NCBI GenBank assembly: GCA_013399695.1
Contig: VXAU01004440.1
Coordinates: 879,079-943,078 of the forward strand
Direction of reading: 5' to 3'
Origin: Formicarius rufipectus
Taxonomy: Eukaryota > Chordata > Aves > Passeriformes > Formicariidae
Length of the DNA: 64,000 nt
The notes under the pieces are model-generated. The model saw nothing but the letters and a program-made list of their open reading frames with translations. It was not told where the DNA came from and made no database searches. Of the stretch, positions 13,440-26,609 are shown piece by piece (the stretch's first letter is position 1; the number at the start of each line of letters is the position of its first letter). The position numbers and the translations under genes are program-made.

Positions 13440-16400
13440 CAGGACTGGCTTTGAGGCCAAATGGCATGGAAGAACCTGTCCGTACTGTTAAATTCCCTGA
13501 CCCTCCAAGTCAGGGTGTCTGCATTGAACCTGCAATTGGGAATGTTCCCTGACCAGTGTCAACTTCTAAATTGGGCCCAGGACATTTTCAAAATGACCTA
13601 TCAGCCTTGGGCCAAATCTGTGCCTGGATGTATTATAAGTAAACAGAGTGGATGACTGAGTCACCATGTCCATGACTGTTCCTGGCCCTGCTTTATTTAC
13701 TGCTGTAGACGTAATATCTGTCTTTTGATATCTCTGATTATGTGTCCCCCACGTGTGACATTTGAACTCCACCAGTTTAAAGCTTCATGTAGAGGTAGAA
13801 ATACTGACCACACCATAAGGCTGGCAATGAAAACTGGTACAATAGGGAGCATTAAAGTAAGACAAAACCCATGGCGTGAGTTACGCCTGGCATGCATCCT
13901 ATTTACGGCTTCTCTCTCTGTAATTAGGGCTTTTCCATTACTATTGGCTGAACTGCTAGGATTGTTGATGAGCATGTATTGGTCATTCGGAAGGTTCTTT
14001 CACAACTGCTGGAAAAATAATAACTGAAAATTATACTTTCAATGTACATCTTCCCCACCTCCAAAAAAATTGTTACTAGAAACCTCTCACCCTGATCCTG
14101 GTTTTGAGTTCCTTGAGTACTTGGAAATCAAGTTTACCGAGCTATAGCTTAGCCCAAGTATTGGTATGCAGAAATCATGATGAGACAGCGATATTAACCT
14201 CCAATGTCTCTTTTGCTGTTGTGAATTTTTCTGGGTTTTCTATTTGTTTAATTTCAGTAAATACTTGGCACATAGTTGAAAAAGGGCAGGGTGATGTTAT
14301 TCAAAGACTCCTTAGGACTCTAAGTAGAAGGCTACATTTACATGGCAGAGAGTCCAGGACCTTGCAGTGTGATCTCCCCAGTGGCTGAGTCACCTCTGCT
14401 GTGGTCAGTGAGGAGGCAAAATGCACTAGGAGCAAGTCAAGGTGTCTGAAGACTGTTAATGAAATAACTATATGACCTCGACATTGTTTTAATTGCATAA
14501 TACACAGGAAAATGTTGAGTGACAGAATTCACATCTAACTGCTCTGTGTAACAGAGTGGCAAAAAAAGGTCTGTGCCAGGAAACTTAAGTGGTATGGGGA
14601 GGAAACAGGCCAAAGTGTGGGAGGGGGCTCAGATGATCTGGCAGCAGGACATTTACTGCCTAATGTAAAGCAATAGGCATATGAGATTTTATTGGTACTG
14701 GTAAGTTTTGCTCAAAATGAGATTGTCCTTCAAAAATTACCCATGTTGGTGCTTCAAAGCTCTACATGAAAGCATTGGCCAAGTGTTGTGTAAGTGAACA
14801 CATTTCCAAATAACCTTTGTGCTGGCAAGTGGATGAGGCTGGAGCTTTGAATACTGCAGAGCAGTGGAGAGCTGCCCTATCATAATGTCCTGCCTCTTCT
14901 GCAGACAACCTGAACAGCCAAAGAGAAGTGCACTGATCAAGAGATAAATGGGTGTTCCACACCAGTGCAGACAGGAATCTTTCTGTTGTAGGTAATTCCA
15001 TGCAGTTCCAAGACTACAGCAGTGCCTGATCTGCCTCAGTTCTGAACACTTCTACTGGCATTCTTTTCCAGATGGAAGGCTGAGGAACAGGAAGGCCACG
15101 ATTTGTCTAAGTAGTATGGACTATCTGTACCTAAACAGGAAATGAACTGGGTCTCCAGAGCTTCAGAACAAGGCTGTCATTAAAGGGTCATCTATTTTCA
15201 CTGTGCCATAGTGCTTCTTGTGAAATGAAATGCCTTTCTCTGCTCCCCTGGGAATCTAATTCTGTGTACTGAATAAATAAAACAGCGAAAGCAGAAACAG
15301 GAATAATTTTCCTTCCCTTCCAAGAGTCCACAGGCTAATTTATTCTGTGTTCGTATTCCACCTTTCTTTATCTACCTTCTGCATTTTCTGTATTTTCATC
15401 TATATTTAAAACATACTGTCTATTTCACATGTCATTCTTTCTTAACAACATAATACTTGACATAATCTGCCCTCTGGATCCTTTCTGTGGTGTAATTATG
15501 TTATCTTTGTTGTTATTGATTTCTGTTGCTAGGGGATGAGGTCGTGCCACTGCTGGCCGGTTCTTCTTTGCACTTCAGCTGTATACTTTTAAAGATTTGC
15601 CTCCTGAGAACACTGAATGCCAAGTTTTGAAGTAATAAAAAATGCCAGCAATCCCAGAGGAGGATTTTGTCTGAGGAAAGATTGCAAGATTCAATTATAA
15701 AAATAGGAGAACAAATAGCAATTGGGAGAAATTCTGATCTTAGCTGTTCCTCTCTGAGAGCAGAGTTTGGCCAATGAACTTTGATTTATTTCTTCAGCCC
15801 TACAATTTTATTTTTCAAGTTTGAATGTTTCCAAGTCAAAATATTATAGGATTTCTTTATCAGTTGAACACTTCCAACTGAATAGCTTTTTTTTTTTTTT
15901 AAAGGGGCATGTCCTTTTGAAATACATAAACTACTTTTTCCTCTTCCCCGAGTTTCTGCTTTTTTATTTAATCTACATTCTTTTTTCCCTGCAGAGCAGA
16001 AATTTGGTTCCACAAAATTAAGGGACTGATGCAGAACTTTTAAGATTCAAATAACAGTTGAAACCAAAAGGAAGGGTGAAATAGCTGAGGGAGCTTTTTG
16101 AAACAAAATTGCTTCTTTCAACATAAACCAGGATTTGTTTCTGTCTGGTTGGTTGATTGGTTTCTTAAGGGAACTTGAGACTGTTACTTGCTGTGCTCCT
16201 GAGGAAGATTTTCATATGCTCATGGGGTAAAATCTGTGGCTTCAGACTTGCCAATTAATCTCTTACAATCTTACTGCAACACTTCCCCAAGTGCTTTAAC
16301 TTCTACCTGCCTGTTTGAGGTCCCACAGTACCACTCAAAAGTTTTGGAAGTTGGCAGCTCAGCTATTGGGGCCTACAAATGGTCTCTTACTTATCTGTGA

Positions 16401-19400
16401 GGGGCCAGGTAGGTGCAGACAGACTATGCCAGACCCTCGTCCCTGGTCTGCTTCAGCCTGCTCTGGGTTATGCAGCTGGCTAAGCTGCTGAGCCCCAGCT
16501 GATGCCTTCTGTGGTTGGAAAGAGCTGCCACAACGTCATGGCAGACTCTGTGGAGCCCTAAAATGGTTCATCTGACAGCTTCAGAAAATTGTGAGATATA
16601 ATAGCAGACTATTTTAAAGGATTTTTAGCATACTATTTTACTGTATCTTGTCTATTTTTTGCTTGCCTTGCATGCAACTGCCAGACTCCACCTAGTAGGT
16701 AGTAGTTCTAACATTTCAGCTCCTGTAATTAAATACAACTGATTTGATATGTGAAAGACGGTGGAAGATCCTTTTTCAAATCTCTTTTGTTCTGTTTGCC
16801 CTTGAAATTTGGATATCACAGAGGTGTCTCTTGGAGAGTCTCAGAATTAAGTTCCCTTGTACACAATAAAATTCCAGCTTGTAATGGATCTGGTATCAGA
16901 ATCTGCAGTTATATTTAGGTCCATATCTGTGTTCCTGGCTTTAGCAGGGTAAGATCTATCTCTTCCCTGTGCCTAAGACTTCTTTTCTTATAAGAAATAC
17001 CTTTGTGCTTTCTGTATTAGTATGCCTTTCAGACATCTTCTCACTTTGGTGTTGAATATGTAGGTGAAAACAGTAAGTATGTCTGCCAACAGATTGCATA
17101 CAGGCAAGGGGAAGTAGTCTCAGAAAAGTGACTTTGGAACTTTTAAACCCAAAGTGTTTGCACCAGGTGCTTTTTCTTATTGTAACCTTGCCTCAAATAT
17201 GTCCTCAGCTGAATGCACTTGTGCTGAGGCAAAATGCACTACTTGCAGCCAGCATGGCGCTTGAATGAATCATGAGCATTATGTCATACAGTTCAGTCCT
17301 ACTCTGCACATGCATTCACACGTATACGCACACTGCTTCCTGTAAAGAGACACTGGCTTCTGCAACAAGTCACATCATGGCCCAGATTTGAAACCTGGAT
17401 AACCATCACAGGGTTGGGTACGTAAAGAATAAGTGTATGAACACCATCACCTCATTGCTGGCAACCTGTAAACCACAAGAAGCCAAATGGTCATTCTTTA
17501 TTTTGCCTCTCTGAGTTTTGCTTTTCCCAAATCCTTTCTGTCTGTCTGCCTTATGTGTTGTAAACCTCATGTTCAATCAGATAGTAAACAAGTGATGTCA
17601 TATATTCCAGATGCATGTCCTTTTCAGGGTACATGTATATGTTACATGTGGTAGAAGCAAGCTCTTGCTGAGAAAATTAGTCATGAAGACATCTAAGAAT
17701 GGCACAAAAGAACTGGTGGGCAATTTTTATGTGAGCAAAAATATGATGTCAAATGTTTATGAGAGGAACAGGGGAAAACATTTAAGTCTGCAGAGGACTC
17801 TGCCTCTTTCAGATGCAAAAAGTTGCACAGTAAATAACTCTTGTTTTAAACATCGAAGGCTAAAGTCTTACTTTGTGTTAGAAGATCCCTGTGGTAATGC
17901 CAGCCACCCTTTATGAACTTTGTAGGAACAACATATTTAGTTACAGCTGTCAAATACAGACTCTTCTCTGCCTCCTCCTTCTCTTGCTGGCGAAGTTCCC
18001 AGATTAGACCCATTTGGCTGTCAACTTGTTCACCTTCGTCAGCCAAGGGTGTGCAAAGGCATCCCAGAGCACTTGACTCCTATCTTTCTCAAGGTGAGAA
18101 TAGCTCCATGACAGACACTCTCAGCACCAGGGGGTGCGAGTGTGAGATTCCCCTTCACACTACGGGGAGTCACACACAGTTCCTGACACAATTTATGGTA
18201 AGGATGCCCTCCAGCTGCCTGGTTAGTACTGGAGCCAGACAAATCATTGATGCTGATTTAATCTGCTTTTCTCTTTTTTATTCTCTTTATTCTGTTTCTT
18301 TCTTATTTAGAAAGATCTTGCTTGTTTCAAATCAACCTGACAGTATAAATGCAATCTGCCCACTGATGCCACAATCCAAGTCTTTAATCAAGGTCTTTGA
18401 AGTAGAACTTATACCCTGAGCACCCTTGATTATATATCCATTTCCTTTTACACCTTAATTTACACTCACAGTTTATACAGAAATAAAGAATTTTCATAAC
18501 ATAAAATCTACATCCTTGGATAATCCACTAAAAACAATTATTTACAGTGAGAGCAACACAGAAGGGGATTTCTAATAGCTTTCCTTTCCCTACTACTGCT
18601 CCAGGCAGCAAAACAATGGAATTAAATTTGTCTTTATGTGCTGTCTAATCAGATGATTCCAGGATTACTGACTCTCTTTGGCTGCTGTGGCTATGAGTAC
18701 ATAAAACTGGTCCATTCTGCAGTATTGCATTTGTACTCCTGCCATTGAATTTGTTCAAGGCATTCTTTGTGAGGTGGGAAGAATAGAACTAGAAAGGGTC
18801 AGGAATCAAGAGAAGAATGTTGGACAGGTGGGGTTGATTTGAATCGGTACAATTCCATCGGAGTCAATAAGACCATCTGAGCAATGACTCAATACAAAAT
18901 TTGGCTATAACATTTAGACCCAAGAAAAGCAGTGTCCCCAGTTCTGTGGAGACTAAGCAGGGTCATATACTGGTTACTTTTTTTTTTTCTTTACATTATC
19001 ATTCTCTTTTTGATGGCTTCTTTGAGGAAAACTTCTGGCATGATATTAAGTGTTAGTAGAACCAGTCTTCTTTTTACAGGTTAAATACCCATGGGTAAAA
19101 GCAGTAATTTGTTTTACTGTAATTGCATAGCTTGCATGGTGTACAATAATTTCAATGACAGCTTTGCAAACCCAGTCTTGGACTTTCTGACCCAGGCACT
19201 GAATTTAAAGAGGTAGGTGGTGTAGGCATTTGGATTACATGCTTGAACTATTGCTTTGCAGAATGTATCTCCAGTCTGATCTGGAATCCTGCGGTGTGCT
19301 CAGCACTGTAGAGGAGATGTATGCACACAGCCTTGTGCACAGTGACTTTGAAGAGAGGGGATTATGTCAAAATTGTAAGTGGCTTTATTTTAACTTTTTT

Positions 19401-20178
19401 AGCCACCCAGCTGCAACTACTGTCCAACCCCTAGTCTTGTTCTCATTTTCATGGGGTTTTATCAGTTCTGTTGTAGGATCCTGATTCTATGAGTACTAGT
19501 CCTCCTGCCTGAGCTGGCAAGGGGAAGTGCTAAGCGGTAGTTTTCTTTTTTTTTCTCGCTACCTTTTTGAACACTTGGGATTACACGGAAGGCATTGACC
19601 TAATCATCAAAGACCCAGTCTTCAAGCCCTTCCTTAATTTCTGCTCATTACTTACTCAGGCAAGGATCCAGTTGACTTCCTTGAGCTCAGCATCTAAAAA
19701 AAAAAAATTAAGGACTTGGCTTCAGGTCTGATGTCATACTCCATTTCCTTTCACTTTAACTCTTCATTTTACCAGGTAGTGAAACTGCACTAGAGTAGAT
19801 GGAGAGGACTTATTTTCGTCGTGGGTTGTTCAAGTTACCAAGCGTGCCTGTTGTGTTTTTTGACACAACGCAAGGTAGATGTGAGTTCTTGAGAGAGCTG
19901 TGAGAAAATGCCAGCAATGTAGTAAGAATTCGGGAGGGAATTGGTACTAGTTTCTCTGACTACGGAATACAAGCAGTTATTTGAACAACTGATTTTTCAT
20001 AAAGACTGCAGTCCTCTTTAGAGCTCTTTATCTTATCTACTGCAGGTCATGATGGCATTTCCTGGCTCAAAGAGGACCCCAGAATGCCACAGGATAAGAT
20101 AAGTGCTGTTTCCTGCCCTGGCATACCCGATACTGCCTGCCATGCCCTCAAGGGCAAGCAGACTTTGTCTGTTCTTTA

Positions 20179-20235
20179 GAGATAGATAGATATATATAAA
20201 CACATATGAAAGCATACATATGTATGTATATATGC
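20179..20235. repeat. Imperfect TA/GATA/TATG-rich simple repeat
   Basis: The segment is short GATA units followed by TATATA and CATACATATGTATGTATATA. It is low-complexity purine-pyrimidine alternating DNA, likely a decayed microsatellite. Confidence 0.7.
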
Positions 20236-23200
20236 AGACAATAGATTTTTATCACTATTTGTTGATTCAATTAATTCTCCATTTGGGAATGAAATTGTAA
20301 TCTAAATAAATTAATATTGTGGAGTGACAATTCCATTTTTCCCCCTCAATGTTGTCAGGGAGACTTAGCTGACTCCAAGCTCTTTTATGAGGCCAGAGGC
20401 TTAGGCAAGTGCAAAGCCTCCCTCAGGCTATACTCCCTTCTTGCATATTTAGGTTCCAAAGAAAAAGATAGAAAAAGACTTAGTCTTCTAGATCTCCTAC
20501 TCCCAATTGCTTCATGAGTGTTCTGAAAGGGCCTTGCCCTTTCCAATTCAAGTTAGCATCTCTGATTCAAAAGACCAGACAAATGCATGATTGTTCTGCA
20601 GACATGTCTGCCTCAGTTGAATGTCATTACTGGAATGCTGTCAGAGTAGATATCCTGTAGTTTCTTTGAGACAGATGCATTCTTTCTGTGCCAAATATAT
20701 TGGCAAACACACAAACACACACAAGTACACACTCACGCAAATACATTTGTGGAGGGTTCCCAAGCAGCCTAGCTGCTTGCAAATATCAGAGATAGCTAAG
20801 GAAGCAGGGCACTCAGAAATCCTGGGCAACGTCAACAGATGATGTTATTGTAGATTATAACAGTGGACGGCCATGAAATTCTCTGGGGCTGTCCACAGAA
20901 GTGACACTTGCCTCTGTGTGAAAATAACTTACAGTTGAACAGCTCAGTAAGTGATGTTTGCAGTGATGTGAAATATGCACCTTCCCTTCAGCTAACAGGT
21001 TTCAGAGGCTTTTTCAGGCTGAGTAAAATATTCACAGTCACAGACCTTTCAAGTTTCCTGTGTTTAAAAAAGCAGTTTGGTAATTTCCAGTAGACATAAG
21101 CCAAAATTTGTGAAGAACAACTATGTGCTCTTTAATGTGTTTCAGCAGCTCTATTTTGACATGTGTTTGAATTTTGATAGGAAATGCTCTAAACAGCCAT
21201 AGTTAGCTCATTGGTATTTGCTGTGTGTTGTTTTTTACATCCTGTTTCACATTGTTCAATTATTTTACTTTGCTGAGGGACCAAATATGATAGGCTTGCT
21301 CCCACCCCAGCTGCCCCATTTGTTATTTAATTGTGATTCAGTTTTTCACAGCTCTTTCTTCCTTCAGCCCAGTCACTCATTTGGCTATTGGCTTCTGTTC
21401 TTTCCTTCATTCCTGCTTTCCTCTTAGTACCTGCACATTCCATGGATACAAAAGAAAATGTAACTGAAAGATTCTGGGACTGCTCTGTGGTATATGGGCT
21501 CTGCCTTTCCTTCCAAGGTGCAAGAAATGGTTCAGCAGCAGAGTTTCAGCTGATGTGAGTTACTGAAACTCTATTGCCTTTCAGTGGAGCTACAATGGTG
21601 TATACCAGCAAAAGACCTAGTAGCCTTTAGCTTTAACTTATTTCTTCAGTTGTGAAATCATCAGGAAACCTGTACTAGGACAGAAATGAAGAGAGGAGTA
21701 GCAACTATATAGCTCAAATTTCAGGCATTCATTTTAATGAGGCAGACTGGAGCATCACTTTGATATTGTTATAAATCACACTGTCAGTTTGGAGCTCCAT
21801 CCCACTCTTCCTCGGTTCAATCAGAAAAGTCATGCGTCTGTCCACCAGAATCAGGCCCTACCTGAGGATGGAAATAAATACCAGTCCTGTTCTTCAGTCA
21901 GTCTTCAGCCCACAAATCTCTAAGTAGTTGCACTGATGTCAGTGGTAATGATTGTACAGTCAAGCACTCTGTCTGTGATGAACACAGCTCCCACTAAGTG
22001 GGAAGGGTTGGGGGGTTCATTGAAAACCAATTAATCTTCCTCACAAGATTTTTGCCCTTTGGCAGATGACTCAGCTTTTTAACAGAATTTAAGAACCAAT
22101 GCTGTGCAAATAATAACTTCCATTTGTATTCAAAGGAAAACTCAAACCTACTTCATCCATTTTTTTGTAATCTCCTCTGTTTTTTGGCAAACTGTAAAAA
22201 GGAAACAAATAGGCTGCATAAATCACTTTTATGCTACTTGTGTCCCTACCTGGAAACAGGTCTATTTATGTATCTTTGTTTATCCATTTATAGATATTTG
22301 TGTGTATATAAAGTATTTATCTATTTATGTGTTTGGATACATGTGCAACCCCACGGAGAAGTGAAATGGATGGATCACAGAAAAGCTAGGCATAATCTCT
22401 GTCAGCACTGTAATGTAGATGTAATATTTGTGGAATGCAGAGTATTTCAAGAAAAGAAGGACAGGTCAGAACTTTCTGAGTGTTTGGGTTTGGAGAAAGA
22501 TTATTATTTATCATCTTTCAAGAAAAATGTTACTTATTGCAACTACTTCACAGCTAGTGAGGAAATGCTATGTATTCCTTTTTTAGCTCCAACAAAAGCA
22601 AGAATGGTATAACCAAATTCCAGAGAAAAGGAGCGGATTATTAACTTACCTTCTTTTTCTAAACGTTCAGACCTCTAACCATGACTCACTTTGAATGGTA
22701 CTTACATCCTGGGTCATTCTTGCTGTTACCCATTTGAAATGTTTTGTTGATTCTACCAGTGCTTGGGCATAGGTATGAGGAGAACATGGCCCTGTGCTGT
22801 GTGCACAGTATCTGAAAATCCATCACCACTCTTTAGCAAAGTGAGTGACAGAAGAATCTGCAGTACCAAGATAGACCAAAATCACAGGTTCTTTTGCCTT
22901 ACCACAGGCCGTGACAGGTAGAAACAAATATGTCTTAAAATATGTTCAGGAATGCAGAGCTTTGTTATTTTGTTTTCTTTTCTATGCAAGAGAAGAACAT
23001 TTTTTCTTACTTACTCGGCCACAACTGAAATTAAATGTCTTTGGTAAGTATGTCTGATGAGTAGTACAGCATAGAGGCAGGATCAAGTGCTAGGTTTCCA
23101 GCAATACTTTCAGGCAAAGATTTTGTGGGTTCTTGAATTTGCACGCAGCATCCTGTAGAGCTATATTGCTCTGTGTTTTTTGCAGTAGACAGGAGAACAT

Positions 23201-24989
23201 TGGAAACTCTGAGAAGAAAAACATTTTCACTTTCTCAGACATCATCATGGCTTTTATTGAGTGGAGGCAGGGCTCATCTCAGTGATTCTGCACTGGACTT
23301 CATATTTTATTGATTTGCATTTAGCATAAGCATTCTAGACACATTGCAAAGGAAATTTCATACCACACATAGGTTGTTAGGCTTCTTTCAGAAGTGTTTG
23401 CTTACTTGAAGTATACTATGCCATAAGGTTGTTCAGTACCCACCTTCCACACCATACTCCTTCCTATTACTTAGTCTTACAAACTTCATAGTTGAGCAGC
23501 CATTCTTTATCTTGTACAGGTCTCTTTCAGTAGGAAGAATAAATAGACAGGCTATGTTATTGCCTGAGGAAGAATACTCAGATCCTCCTTCTTAGCTTTA
23601 CTTGTTCTCTGCCTTATAATCAACACTTGGAAGTGTACAAGTGTTTCAGAATGTTGTTTATCTTCCACATATTGAGAAAAGTATACTTTGCTGTCTGAGA
23701 GTATGGAGAGTGCAGACACTGGTAGCTAAGAGCAGTCAACGCCCATACCATTTATTATGTGTTTTAGACCAAAAATCAAATTAAATTCCAATTAGTAAAA
23801 TAAGGCTTGAATTTTCCAAGTTAGTTTACATAACTCCGCTAACTAGAATGCTCAGCCTTAGTGACTATATTAAATAAATTTCCACAAACCTCTGCTTTTA
23901 CAGACAGCCCTGGTTACTATATCCAAACCCCCAAGCTCTTTGTTATTTAAATCACACCTCTCAAACTGTATTTCACTTTTTTGATAAAACCACAATAAAG
24001 TATGTGATCCTAATAAAAGGAAAAGCAGGTGGAGAATGAAGATAGAGAGCTAATTGTTACCACCTGTAATCACAGAACTCTTTCCCTATGAGATTTTTAT
24101 GGGATTCAGGGCCACTGAAGAAATAACAGTCCATAAAATTGAATCAACACTCATTAAATGCAGTAGGTGAAGTTAGTTTACATGCAAAATAAGCTACAAA
24201 ATCAATGACTTACACAGTTTCTATATGGCTGTTTATGTTAACTGCTTTCAGGTTTAGAGGAAAACTTCTCTCTGGGTAGATCAGCATAATTCCCTGGAAG
24301 TTAACTGAACCACTCAGAGACTGAAATCATCCCTTTATGTTTTGAATGTTAGTGGTGCAAGCTTTAGGCTGGAAAGTATTGGTAGCTACCACAAAGATTT
24401 TCCATTTGTATATTGCTGCTCTGTCTCCCAGCCTACACCAGTGATAAGAATAGCATCTGATAGGGCCCGTCTGTGACTTTGAGGTCTGAGCTTTGCGAGG
24501 AGCTGTAGTGCTGGAAAAGCCCCAGGGAGAGTTCTGGCTGACTCAGTCAGGAAATTCTCTCCGGCACTGTGTGCTGCAGTGTCAGCTCTGCATCCAGCAC
24601 GTACACTATGGGCACTACACATCCCACTTGCAAGCCAGGAACGTACATCCATTGTGCTGCAAGGCAGGGAAATCTCAAAGATGTCCTCAGCTTAAGGAGA
24701 AAGTCCTCACAAACTAGCAGAAGATATTCACCTGTTCAGCCTTAAATTTCCACAGGGAAAATTAGTGGATGAAATGGACTGTTAAGGGATAGTTTAGTAT
24801 ACCAATATTTGTTTAGAATATCAAGCATATATACTGACATTTTACAGGTGGGGACTGCAAAAGGAAAAGAACATTAAACTGTTGATGTGAAAGCTTCTTC
24901 ATTGACACAGAGATCTTTGTATTTTCATTCTGACCACTGTATAATTTCAGGAGTTTCTAAATACTTTCTGTGCCCCCTTTTCTTTTTAG

Positions 24990-25051
24990 ACTCAATCTCC
25001 TTAGATGATCCAGAAGGTGACTGGGTAATAGTCTCTAGTGACATGTGGTGA
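24990..25051 (+). other. Possible terminal coding exon, product not recognised
   Basis: A good acceptor precedes this segment: a pyrimidine-rich stretch ending CCCCCTTTTCTTTTTAG. The following 62 bases are open in one frame, entered at phase 1, and end in TGA at 25049-25051. The peptide reads SISLDDPEGDWVIVSSDMW. It is acidic before a tryptophan, and its W-x-x-V with upstream acidic residues resembles an LC3-interacting motif. That is a resemblance only; I do not recognise the protein. A 19-codon open frame is easily found by chance, and no upstream partner exon on the + strand was identified. Confidence 0.15.
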
Positions 25052-25739
25052 TAGGGAGGTATGTATACCTGTAATTTTATGATCTCTTTATAAACCAGGA
25101 ATTATTACAAACTGCTCCACACCAATAGTTTAGGTGTCAGTATTGAACAAAACGATGTGGGTCAAGTTCCACTTCCCTTGTGAATGTGAGGATTGTCTAC
25201 AAAGAAGAAAGCCCTTTGAAGGAAATGAGCAAAATCATCAGCACTGGTGCATATAAAGTGGGCAAGCACGTTCTCTCAAGAAAATTTATTTTTAAAGATG
25301 GAATGGCCAACGTACATCAAAGTTGATGTTAGTTACTCACAGAGTATAAAATATTTCAATTATTAACTGTATTGGCATATAGTTATTCTTTTCTGCTTCC
25401 TCAGCACTATGGCATGGTTTTGATGCATTTTCATGCAACTTCTCTTTTTTTTTTCTTGCTACTAACAAATTGTTTTAAACAAACATATTTCATCCCCTCC
25501 AAAGGAATTAATGTGCAGCTGGAGCAGATGACGAGTTGTGCTAGAGGGAAAAAATACATTGCATCCGACAAGAGACTTGTATTAAGAGGTTGCTCAGGGC
25601 TTTGTCCAACCAGATGTGCCCCTTCTCTATTGCTTAATTATCTTCAGAGAAAATTTACCTTTTTAATATCCAAGAAAAAACACCTCATTCTGATTTATGA
25701 TTACTGTTTCTTATTCTGTCACTATTCACCTCAGCAAAG

Positions 25740-26410
25740 AGCCTGACCCTCTGTTCTCAGTAGCCTCGGTAGGTACTGGGGGCAGCAGGTCCCTAAAGCC
25801 ATCCCATCTCCAGGTTGGGCCGGCCCCACTCCCTCAGCCTCTCCTCACAGGCCAAGTCCCTGTAGCCTCAGTTTCCTCAGGAGCTCTCTACTGGACCCAC
25901 TGCACTTCATTAACAGCATTCCTGTAGTTGGCAGCCCCAAGGGGAGTGCAGTATTCCAGAAATGGTCAAGCAAATGCCTAGCAAAAGGGATTAACTGCTG
26001 GCCCCATCTGCTGACTGTGCTCCTGCTGACACAGCCCAGGGCACTCTCAGCCTCCATCCCTGCCAGGGTCCTTCTGGCTCAGGCTCAGCCAGCTGTGCCC
26101 CAGAGGCTCAGGTCCTGCTCCACAGAGCTGCTCCCCAGCCAGGCAATCCCAAACTGTTTCCTGTTGGATGTTAGTGTGTCCCAGACACAGGTCATGGCAT
26201 TTGTCCTGAGTGAATTTCATGAGGTTTTGTGTCAGTTCATTTCTCCTGTCCAGCTCCTTCTGAATGGCAGACCTGCTTTTGAGTGTATCAGCTGCATTCC
26301 CCCTCCCATATCCATCCCCATCATGTCACTGCAAACTTGATCAGGCTAATTCTGTCTCCTCCAGACCCGGGCCAGAATCCCTGATCAGCCAGTTGTAGCC
26401 ATGTACAAAC
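25740..26410 (-). mobile_element. CR1 LINE fragment (ORF2 C-terminal region), 5'-truncated
   Basis: On the + strand this reads as the antisense of the CR1 ORF2 3' region. In order it has CATCTCCAGGTTGGGCCGG, CCTCAGCCTCTCCTCACAGG, GTGCAGTATTCCAGAAATGG, AATTTCATGAGGTTTTGTG, CTTCTGAATGGCAGACCTG and TGCAAACTTGATCAGGCTAA. These correspond to the usual antisense CR1 landmarks (sidechain 'ctccagg', 'cctcagcctctcctcat', 'cagtattccaga', 'ctctgaatgg', 'gcaaacttgat'). GC content is clearly higher than in the flanks. The reverse transcriptase frame is broken, so the copy is dead. The CR1 3' terminal hairpin and ATTCTATG repeat are not visible at 25740, so the 3' end is lost or too diverged. Open frames inside this span (for example 26017-26340) are not genes. 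Confidence 0.82.
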
Positions 26411-26462
26411 ACTTGCGTGTAACTTTTTTCCATCCATCTCAATTACATGCTAAATTGTTGCG

Positions 26463-26562
26463 AGTGGTGGGGGAAAAAATAAAAAAAGATAAACACAAAA
26501 AAACAGACAAGCAAAAAAAACCAAAATCCAAACCACAAGAATCCCAACCAAAAAAAAAAAAA
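26463..26562. repeat. A-rich low-complexity tract bordering the gap
   Basis: About 100 bases of A runs are broken by single C, G and T, ending in A13 directly at the N block. Such tracts often stop assemblies or sequencing, which may explain the gap. The open frames through this region are artefacts of composition and of translating N. Confidence 0.85.
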
Positions 26563-26609
26563 NNNNNNNNNNNNNNNNNNNNNNNNNNNNNNNNNNNNNN
26601 NNNNNNNNN
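26563..26609. other. Assembly gap (47 N)
   Basis: A run of undetermined bases. The flanks are A-rich on the left and ordinary AT-rich sequence on the right. True length and content are unknown. Confidence 0.99.

Larger units (their letters stand above)
13440..25739. other. Mostly non-coding unique sequence with scattered chance open frames
   Basis: No gene is recognised with confidence. Open frames at 13697-13975 (-), 17846-18046 (-), 17913-18419 (+) and 22124-22612 (+) are discussed as findings. The last of these runs through a TA-rich low-complexity segment. A homopolymer T run lies near 15888-15901 and a TA/CA-rich microsatellite-like segment at 20179-20235. A terminal-exon-like segment at 24990-25051 is listed separately. 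Confidence 0.5.

Noticed and set aside
19470..19495. GATTCTATGAG resembling a CR1 3' end
   Set aside because: Only about ten bases match and no CR1 body precedes them.
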